A stretch of DNA of 64,000 nucleotides, from the NCBI GenBank assembly GCA_016946835.1, contig JACVTC010000006.1, positions 391,001 to 455,000 of the forward strand, given 5' to 3'. The translations under genes and the position numbers were made by a program. This document shows, piece after piece, positions 56,438 through 64,000 of this stretch (positions are counted from its first letter, which is position 1; every line of letters begins with the position of its first letter). A model generated the notes under the pieces. That model was not told the origin of the DNA, searched no databases, and saw nothing but the letters and a program-made list of their open reading frames with translations. The DNA is from Neocallimastix lanati (nom. inval.). Its lineage: Eukaryota > Neocallimastigomycota > Neocallimastigomycetes > Neocallimastigales > Neocallimastigaceae.

Positions 56438-58032
56438 TTAAAATATACGTATAATACTATAACCATGAGTGTCTAACAACTTTAAATAATTACGTATAGG
56501 ATCAATTTTTGTAAGAATATTTCCAATATGATATTCAAAATCAGTATCACAAGAATATTTTAAAACGATATGTTTTTTTTTTAATATAATACTTAAATTT
56601 GTATACCGAATAAATAATCTTATAACATGAATAGAGCGATTATTATATATTAAAGAAATTATATAACAAACTTTAAGGAGTAAAGAAATAACATAATTAT
56701 TACGATATTTATTTGCTAATTGGATAATATGATCTGAATCTTCTAAAAATGAAGAATCTATTCCTGAAAGATATTTTTTTCTAAAAATAAATAATTGAGA
56801 AAACATTATTATATGCAAATCGTAATAACTAAAAAGTTCTTTTCCAAATGGATACAATTCGATATTATTTTTAAAATATTCCAATAATTCATTAAGATCT
56901 TCTTTAAAAATATCTTCATTATAAACATAATTCCTATCATAATAATAATAATCATTTAAAACATTAGAGTAATGTTTATTAATAAAATTATTTACTCTAT
57001 TTTGACAATCCTTAATTTTTTTATTGTCATTCTTTAATTTTATTTCCTCTTCCTCTAAAAAATTTATATCAAATAAATTTTTATTTTCAAATTGAAAATA
57101 CTTTCTTTCATTATAAACTCTTTTAAAAGAATTTTCATTTAATAATTCTGCATCTTTTATATCTATATTTTTACTATTTATATTATATAAATTAAAATAT
57201 TCTTTAAATATATTTGAATCATAAAAATAATCTTTACAAAGAAAATAGTCGTAAAGACCACCATCATTAAATATTGTATTTAAAATGAATTCAATATTTT
57301 ATTTTTAGGATACTTTAAATATAACTTATTTGGTTTAAATATTTTTGAATTATACTTTTTAATAATTTCTAATGACGACATTAAAGGTATATTATAAAAA
57401 TCATATCTATTTAATATTAATTTTTCATTTATTAAATTATCAATAATATAATTTAAGATGTTGGTATCTCTTCCGAATAAGAATATAATACAACCTATTA
57501 AAATATTTTTATCTATAAAATTTAATAATTTTTTAATTTCATAAAAATTTTTATTTAAATAAAAATAGTTTAAACAGTATATTAATATTAAAGATTTATC
57601 ATCTAATTCACTTGGTTCAAATACTTTGAATTCATTATATGATATTATATTATATTCAAAAAAATAAAAAAATAAAACTACAGGATCAAATTGTTTTAAA
57701 ATTTGTTCAACTTTATCAATATTGCTTGTATCATTAATTAGAGTTTTGATTATGTATTCATTCGGTATAAAGGTTCTTAAAAGATATTTTTGATAAAAAT
57801 TATTAGCTAATTCAATAAATATATTATATTGTTGTATATTATTAACAAAAACAATTTGAAAAGCATTAAAACTAATTTTTATACAGCTTTCAGTATCTTT
57901 AATTTTATCATATTTTATTAATGGTTCATAAAGAAAGATTCCTTTTTCGGCAATACTTTCTAATTTTTTAATGTCGCATCCATTGTTTAATTCCTTATAA
58001 AATTCTTTAGTATTTATATCGACAGGATACAT
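56438..58032 (-). pseudogene. Hypothetical protein split by one frameshift
   Basis: On the minus strand 58032-57280 is open for 250 residues from MYPVDINTKEFYKELN. A second frame then continues from about 57290 (EFILNTIFNDGGLYDYFLCK) through NINSKNIDIKDAELLNENS to a stop at 56438, ending LLDTHGYSIIRIF. The two frames overlap at an A-rich stretch (CTAAAAATAAAATA, near 57300), so a single indel would explain the break. Joined length would be about 530 residues. The protein is rich in Ile, Asn, Phe and Tyr and looks helical, with no signal peptide. It may be the non-ankyrin part of a repeat protein, but I recognise no domain. It could also be a sequencing error in a live gene. I tested an intron across the break and found no GT-AG pair that keeps the frame. 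Confidence 0.6.
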
Positions 58033-59352
58033 TTTTTATAACTTTATATTTTATACAATATCAAACTATTAAATAATTTAAACGTTTACTATTTACTATG
58101 TATTTAGAAAATCAATTTAAAATGTAATTATAATTTTTGAAAACTACAATTTTACAATTACTAATAATAATATATTATTTATATTTCAGAGTTATAATAA
58201 TGTTTTATCATGTACAACAACCTTATATAAAAATTATCCATAATTATTGGCTATAATATTCTTTATATATTTATAATTGTGATATGAAATGGAAATAAAA
58301 ACCTTAATAATTTCTTAATAAATTATTTTATTAATAATTACATAAAATAAATTAATTAATCACTTGATTAATTATCATAGGATTTATAAAATGATCTAAA
58401 AATAACGTGATATAAGATAAATTTATGTAACATCATAAATTCTATAAAATACATAAAATTAATGTAAACATAAAATTTATAACATAAATTTTATGTTATA
58501 TAAATAATTTATAAATGAATTAAGTTTTATTTTATTTCATTTTAATTGTTTTATTTTATTTCATTTTAATTATTTTTAATAATTATTATTTTATATTAAT
58601 ATTTTATTAATTATAATAAATTTATATTTTTATTAATATTTTATGAATATTTTATTTTAATATTTTATATTTTATTTTATACTTTTATATTAAATACTTT
58701 AAATACTTAATAGTTACTCTAAGAGAATTAATTAAATAGTTTATTATGAATTTCAAATATAAAAACAAGAATAATTCTTTATAATTATTCTTTGCAGTAA
58801 AGTTTTATGCCAAAATTATATTATAATTATTTTATATTTTCGAGATAATAAATAAATACATGTATTAATTAATTTTATAATTATTTTTATAATTATTTTT
58901 AAATAAATAAATAAATTTTATAATTAAATAACAACTTTATAAAACTTCTCCCAACAAGAGAACTTGAACCCAAAGGTTACTTTATCAATTGCTAATAATT
59001 ATTAATTAAAATTTGGTTTTTTAATTGTAATTTATTAAAATTTGTTTTTTCTATATTTATATATATATATTTTATAATTTTTTAATAATTCCTTACATAT
59101 TAATTTTAATAAAAAAAAAAATAAAAAAATAAAATAGAAATATATTATTAAAAATATGATGATAATAATAAAAATAAATATTATTATACACAAAATTTAT
59201 TTATATATAAACTGGAATGAATTTCTTATAATATATTGATATAATTAATAAATAAATTAAATAAGAGTAAATAATGAATATAAAAAAATAATGTGTTTTA
59301 ATTTATTGAAGAAGAATTTAAAATTTCTCTTAGTATTGTTAAACAAAGTCGT

Positions 59353-59386
<34 letters not shown>

Positions 59387-59689
59387 TTAAATATTTATAT
59401 TTTCATTATAATAAAATACATTAATAATTTAAAAAAAAAAAAAAAAAAGTTTATTATTTCATCAATACCAAAGGATTCAACATAAATTTTCATATTGTTT
59501 AAATTTAATATGTTGTTAAGTTATTATATCTTCATACTTTTTTTTTTTTTTTTTTTTTTCAATGATATATTTATTATATTTTAAAATGATTTCGTTTTTG
59601 ATATTGTTTAAAAATATTTTAAAAATTATTAAATATGAAAGTATCATATATATATATATATATTTTTTTTTTAATTCTTAATTACAAAA
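58033..59689. other. Intergenic A+T-rich DNA
   Basis: Low-complexity A/T sequence. A short frame at 59291 begins MCFNLLKKNLKFLLVLLNKV, hydrophobic like a signal sequence, and could be a first exon of the broken gene downstream, but nothing else supports this. Confidence 0.6.
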
Positions 59690-60453
59690 GGTTTTCTGTG
59701 GTGGTCATAATCATCCATCGTTACAAATTGCTTTATTAATTTTAGCTGCTGCTGATGATTCATGCATAAAATTATAGAGAAATGTGGTCCATTAATGGAA
59801 AAATATTTATAAATAATTTAAGAGAATTATATTCAATTAATAAAGTAGAAGAAATATATGAAACACCTATTAATAGTGAAATTGTACATAATTTATATAA
59901 TTCAATTGGATCTAAGCTAGGTTTAATCGAAAATAAAGAATATGTTGAATTAAAACCAGAAAATAATATTTTGAAAATTCCTGAATTAGAATATTATGAA
60001 TCTGAAGGAAAAACCATAACCAATATTATTGCTGATAAAAATATTCCATTAGAAAATAGGAAATTTATTATAAAAACATTAGAAAATAGTATAAAATGCC
60101 AATATTTAAAAATTCAATAGATTCAGGAACAAGCTTTAAAGCAGGAATGTGGAATAAAACTTCAACTTCCTGATGGAACTATTTTAAATCCTGAGGATTA
60201 TAATTTAAGTGCTAATGATGTTGAAGAAGATACTATTATTAAAGATAAATATGGAGTAAAATTAGATAGTAAGTTTACTCTCAATGTTGTTGATGCGAAA
60301 ATTCTTTTTGCTAAATTAGCAGAAACCAAAGATAATATTATTTGTAGTGAAACTGATTCCAAAACAGGATCTTTAAATGCTCATTCAGGAAAATTTGTTT
60401 TAAATAGAAATATTCTATTAGATAGTAATGAAGATGTTACAAATACACTATGA
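59690..60453 (+). pseudogene. Broken coding region with one in-frame TAG
   Basis: From ATG 59782 the frame is open to a TAG at 60118-60120. Ignoring that stop, it continues as IQEQALKQECGIKLQLPDGT and NIICSETDSKTGSLNAHSGK to a TGA at about 60451-60453, for a total of some 224 codons. Just upstream, after a T-rich tract and an AG at 59689, another frame reads FCGGHNHPSLQIALLILAAA, so a further shift lies near 59765. I do not recognise the family. It looks like a gene in early decay, or a gene with sequence errors. Confidence 0.5.
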
Positions 60454-61106
60454 AAAATGACCCACATAGTGTTTTATATATATATATATATTATATTAAT
60501 TATATATTTTTTATTTATTTATTTTTTATATATTAATAATATATATATTTATAATTTTTTAGAAATATATATATGTTATAAAATTATAAAATTTTAGTTT
60601 CGTAAAAGTTTTTTATTCATCAAAACTTAAATATTTAATAGATATTTAAAAATATTTAAATATCATTAAATACAACATTCTAAAATTTTCATTTAATTGT
60701 CCAACTTATTAAATTAAAGAGCAATAAGATTAAACTTCACACTAAAATATACCTTGTAAGATGGTAATATCTTATATATTTTTTGTGGCGTTAAATTACA
60801 ATTTTTACAAGCCATACTCCGAAATTCACTTTTTACTCCCTATTCTTTAAAAATAAAATATTTAAAAAAAAAAAAAAAAAAAAAATTTTTTTTTTTTTTA
60901 AACTTTCTATACTTATTTGTTTGACGCTATAATTCATTCATTTATAATATATATATCTTTTATCCATTTGTAATAAATAAAAAAAAAATAATTAAATAAT
61001 AAATATTTATAAAAATATTTATTACTATCTACTATTATTAAAATAATCTGTTATTAATATTATCTAATATAACAAATAGGAGTGCTGGCGTTTAACAAAA
61101 AATATT
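60454..61106. other. Intergenic A+T-rich DNA
   Basis: Only short palindromes and homopolymers are present. A TGGCGTTAAATTA...AAGCCA palindrome at 60786-60814 is listed separately. Confidence 0.7.
60786..60814. repeat. 29-bp imperfect palindrome TGGCGTTAAATTA...AAGCCA, copy 1
   Basis: A 29-bp sequence with TGGC and GCCA at its ends. It is related to 62055-62083, with the same length and similar flanks (AAGCCATA followed by CGAAAT or TGAAAT). Confidence 0.5.
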
Positions 61107-61121
61107 AAAATATATCTTTAA
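61107..61121. repeat. Left copy of 15-bp target-site duplication of the SINE
   Basis: AAAATATATCTTTAA, identical to 61564-61578, exactly abutting the SINE. Confidence 0.9.
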
Positions 61122-61563
61122 CATAGACTTGCACATATGGGTACCCATCTCCCATATGGCCATACAGTTATTAATTAACTGTAAGGTGATGAGTTATTGG
61201 CATACTGTATCAGCTTCGCCGCTCTCAATCGTCGTTACACACTGCCCGGAGATGCATTCCTAACGTTCCTTCATATATCTCTAATGACCACGAGCATCAG
61301 AACGGAACCATTAACTCCTCCCTAGTGGGTGTAATCATTGGCGATTGGAAATTTTACAATCATCAAGGTCTATGCTTCAATTCAAAGCGTAGTATCAGGG
61401 TTGGGTGAAATAATCATCTGAGGGAAAGCCTTATGAACATCACGTGTGGTCTCATGATATCCCAGGATAGAAACCTCATCCGATTATTTGGTGCCATGCC
61501 GAGGATTCGAACCCCGCCCTCTACAGTGACCTGTATCGTCCTAACCGACTGGACCAACATGGC
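61122..61563 (-). mobile_element. tRNA-derived SINE with intact pol III boxes and 15-bp target-site duplication
   Basis: A 442-bp non-coding element, clearly richer in G+C than its surroundings. On the minus strand its first base is G1 of a tRNA-like head (61563 to about 61492). The acceptor strand is GCCATGT paired with GCATGGC. The A box is TGGTCCAGTCGG, the T arm is CGGGG-TTCGAAT-CCTCG, and the B box GGTTCGAATCC fits the consensus exactly. The head continues into A-CCA. The anticodon arm is abnormal (TACAG-GTCA-CTGTA, a 4-nt loop), so it is not a working tRNA. About 370 bp of unrelated body follows, ending in hairpins CATATGGG/CCCATATG and ACAGTTA/TAACTGT. There is no poly(A) tail; the 3' end reads CAAGTCTATG. 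A perfect 15-bp duplication flanks it, as left by LINE-type target-primed reverse transcription. Confidence 0.88.
61492..61563 (-). promoter_or_regulatory. Internal RNA polymerase III promoter (A and B boxes) of the SINE
   Basis: The A box TGGTCCAGTCGG (about 61556-61545) and the B box GGTTCGAATCC (about 61511-61501) match tRNA consensus, are on the minus strand and are spaced as in tRNA genes. Confidence 0.82.
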
Positions 61564-61578
61564 AAAATATATCTTTAA
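61564..61578. repeat. Right copy of 15-bp target-site duplication of the SINE
   Basis: AAAATATATCTTTAA, identical to 61107-61121, adjacent to the tRNA head of the SINE. Confidence 0.9.
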
Positions 61579-61720
61579 AATTAAATAGTATTATATTATT
61601 ATTTTATCAAAAAAAATATTAAAATATATATGTATCTTTAAAATTAAGTATTATTATTTTATTATTATTTATTAAATATTTATTTAATAAAATTTGAAGC
61701 TACATTTACATAAACAATTT

Positions 61721-61995
61721 GGGAGAGTTGTATTTCCCCAAGTTACATTTAACCAGGTTGCATTTCGACAAGTGGAGTATTGATATAAATAAAAATGAAT
61801 AAATAAATATTAATTTAAAATAATTTTATTTAAAATTGTTTTTATTCAGTATTAATAATATTTAATTTTATTTATTTATTTATTTAATCATTTTTAACTT
61901 GGCGAAATGCAACTTGGTGAAATACCACATTTTTAATACGCTACATGCTTTTAAAAAATTAGCGAAACGCAACTTGGCGAAATGCACCACTCTCC
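61721..61995. mobile_element. Foldback / MITE-like element, copy 2
   Basis: 275-bp relative of the element at 24545-24893. The ends are GGGAGAGTTGTATTTCC and GGCGAAATGCACCACTCTCC. The core GTGGAGTATTGATATAAATA and the A+T middle (TTGTTTTTATTCAGTATTAA) match copy 1 almost base for base. It has fewer copies of the GTTGCATTTCGCC word in its left arm. Flanking 9-mers (AAACAATTT and TAACAAATA) agree at 6 of 9 positions, consistent with a decayed target duplication. Confidence 0.78.
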
Positions 61996-62054
61996 TAACA
62001 AATATTTCTATATATTATTTAATTATATTTGATTATAAGAAACATTTTTTTTTA

Positions 62055-62083
62055 TGGCGTTAAATTATATAATTTAAAAGCCA
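62055..62083. repeat. 29-bp imperfect palindrome TGGCGTTAAATTA...AAGCCA, copy 2
   Basis: TGGCGTTAAATTA-TA-TAATTTAAAAGCCA forms a near-perfect hairpin. See the copy at 60786-60814. Confidence 0.5.
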
Positions 62084-62289
62084 TATTTTGAAATCCCATA
62101 GAACATTTAAAAAATTCATGAAATAAAAATAAAATGAAAAAAGTTTTATTATTTATTAATATTAAATAAATAATAATTAATATACTGTCAAAAAAAAATT
62201 ATAATTAAAATCAAAAAAATATATAATTAAAAAATAAAGTAAATAGTAAAGTATAATAAAAAAAATTAAGTAAAAAAGAAACAAAAACA

Positions 62290-62418
62290 AAAATAAAAAT
62301 AAAAATAAAAACAAAAATAAAAATAAAAATAAAAATAAAAATAAAAATAAAAATAAAAATAAAAATAAAAATAAAAATAAAAATAAAAATAAAAATAAAA
62401 ATAAAAATAAAAATAAAA
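62290..62418. repeat. Hexanucleotide array (AAAAAT)n
   Basis: About 21 units of AAAAAT with two C-containing variants. The minus-strand open frame is a repeat translation. Confidence 0.92.
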
Positions 62419-62857
62419 AACAAAAAATTATAATAATTTAAATATGTATCCTGCATATGCATATCCTTTCAACATAATTAATTTTCTAAATTTTTTTCTT
62501 TAAATAGCTTCGACTTATAATTAATTGGTTGAATGAGTGAATTTTTTGAATATTTTATATTTTATGGATTGTACATTTTTTAAAGTTTAATCTTATGTAA
62601 AAATTATAAACAAAAAAATTTACCATAAGATCATGATATAGTCAATTTTTGATAGATCTAATATATAGTTATAATATAATAGTTTTTCAATTCAATTCAT
62701 CTGTTCATGATTAGATGATATAAATTATTAAAAGAATTATTTGAAATATCTTCTTTTTTTTTTTTTTTATTTTATTTTTTTTTTTTAATTATTATTAATT
62801 TCCTTTTATAGTAATATTGTAAATTGTTAATTAAAAAAATTTAAAGATTTTGAAACT

Positions 62858-63592
62858 AGTAAATAATAAATAATAAATAATAAATAATAAATAATAAATA
62901 GTAAATAATAAATAATAAATAATAAATAATAAATAATAAATAATAAATAAAAAATAGACATAATAAATAATAAATAATAAATAATAAATAATAAATAATA
63001 AATAATAAATAATAAATAAAAAATAGACATAATAAATAATAAATAATAAATAATAATTAATATATTTATTAATAAATAATAAATAATAAATAATAAATAA
63101 TAAATAATAAATAATAAATAATAAATAATAAATAATTGAATAATAAATAATAAATAATAAATAATAAATAATAAATAATAATAAATAATAAATAATAAAT
63201 AATACATAATAAATAATAAATAATAAATAATAAATAATAATAAAATAATAAAAAGAGTATTTATTAATAAATAATAAATAATAAATAATAAATAATAAAT
63301 AATAAATAATAAATAATAAATAATAAATAATAAATAATAAATAATAAATAATAAATAATAAATAATAAATAATAAATAATAATAAAATAATAAATAATAA
63401 ATAATAAATAATAAATAATAAATAATAAATAATTGAATAATTGAATAATATATCATAAATAATAAATAATAAATAATTGAATAATAAATAATAAATAATA
63501 AATAATAAAAAAGACTATTTATTAATAAATAATTGAATAATTAAATAATAAATAATAAATAATAAATAATAAATAATAAATAATAAATAATA
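62858..63592. repeat. Large heptanucleotide array (ATAAATA)n
   Basis: About 730 bp of 7-bp ATAAATA units, interrupted by AATAAAAAATAGACAT (twice), TAATTGAATAAT and the junction motif AAGAGTATTTATTAATAAAT (about 63252) or its variant AAGACTATTTATTAATAAAT (about 63511). It is the same unit and junction motif as at 10611-11030. The 209-residue minus-strand frame across it is only the repeat. Confidence 0.92.
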
Positions 63593-64000
63593 ACTATGAA
63601 AATTATAATTATTATTGACTATATAATAAATTAATAAATAAGATTTATTAGATGATCATGCCATTTCATTATTTAAAAAAAAAAAAAAAAAAAAAAAAAG
63701 GTGATTTTATGTCAATTCTGTCTACTACTTCTTCATGCATTGATATTTATATATTTATATTTAATTCATTCTACATAAGGTTAATTCATTTAATAAAATT
63801 AAATGAAGTATTAGAAGTTTTGAAAAAAAGAAAATAATTAGAGTAAGGGAATAGAATGAAAAGAATTATATATATATTAAAATAATTATTATTAAACAAT
63901 CCATTGAAGTATTATATTATAAATAAAAGAATGAATTAATAAATAATAAATAAATAAATAAATTATTAATAAATAAAAATTAATGAATGAATAAATGATA
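63593..64000. other. Window end, no gene supported
   Basis: A short plus-strand frame after an A tract (about 63700-63835, reading MSILSTTSSCIDIYIFIFNS) could be an exon of something beyond the window, but nothing confirms it. Confidence 0.5.

Noticed and set aside
58945-58985. Second tRNA-like B box (GGGTTCAAGTTCT on the minus strand)
   Set aside because: The flanks do not form a T stem or acceptor stem, and no A box is found.
61492-61563. Functional tRNA gene
   Set aside because: The acceptor and T arms are good, but the anticodon arm has only a 4-nt loop and no uridine at the usual position. The exact boundaries with a 15-bp duplication identify a SINE head.
62827-63456. Long minus-strand open frame of 209 codons (LLFIIYY repeats)
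   Set aside because: It is exactly the 7-bp ATAAATA array read in one frame (three units make seven codons). It is not a gene.

Overview
The window reads as nuclear DNA of an anaerobic gut fungus (Neocallimastigomycota), related to Piromyces, Neocallimastix, Anaeromyces or Orpinomyces. The evidence is extreme A+T richness, long A/T homopolymers and microsatellites between genes, GT-AG introns, a secreted CotH protein ending in three fungal-type dockerins, bacterial-type intronless nitroreductases, and a TmcB-like membrane protein. The genus is not resolvable by reading alone.

Layout. 1-6060 holds two decayed Ty1/copia retrotransposons on the minus strand, fused head to tail, followed by a plus-strand LINE 3' remnant (about 6200-7320). 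7330-13880 is gene-free and full of tandem repeats. 13881-16881 is a three-exon CotH-dockerin gene (plus). 20342-22516 is an intronless secreted subtilisin with two chitin-binding domains (minus). 24545-24893 is a foldback element with a perfect 9-bp target duplication, and 25685-26170 is a copia integrase remnant. 31383-40458 is a TmcB-like polytopic membrane protein gene that I could join by hand into 33 exons with one continuous reading frame of 1257 codons. A relic of a paralogue lies at about 28380-28620. 41356-45600 is a second retroelement cluster: a copia RNase H end with a 561-bp tandem duplication, abutting a LINE with endonuclease and reverse transcriptase. 47737-48495 and 50926-51693 are two paralogous NfsA/NfrA-type nitroreductases (minus). 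55115-56068 and 56438-58032 are broken genes on the minus strand, and 59690-60453 is a broken gene on the plus strand. 61122-61563 is a tRNA-headed SINE with a perfect 15-bp target-site duplication. 61721-61995 is a second foldback-element copy. The window ends in a heptanucleotide array.

How the genes fit together. The CotH-dockerin protein and the chitin-binding protease are secreted and could act at the cell surface, the first as part of the fungal cellulosome. The TmcB-like protein looks like a surface receptor or sensor. The nitroreductases are cytosolic FMN enzymes of a type that suits an anaerobic fungus with a history of bacterial gene acquisition. There is no operon-like organisation. 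The most novel-looking items are the SINE, the foldback family and the highly fragmented TmcB-like gene. All coordinates and reading frames were worked out by eye.
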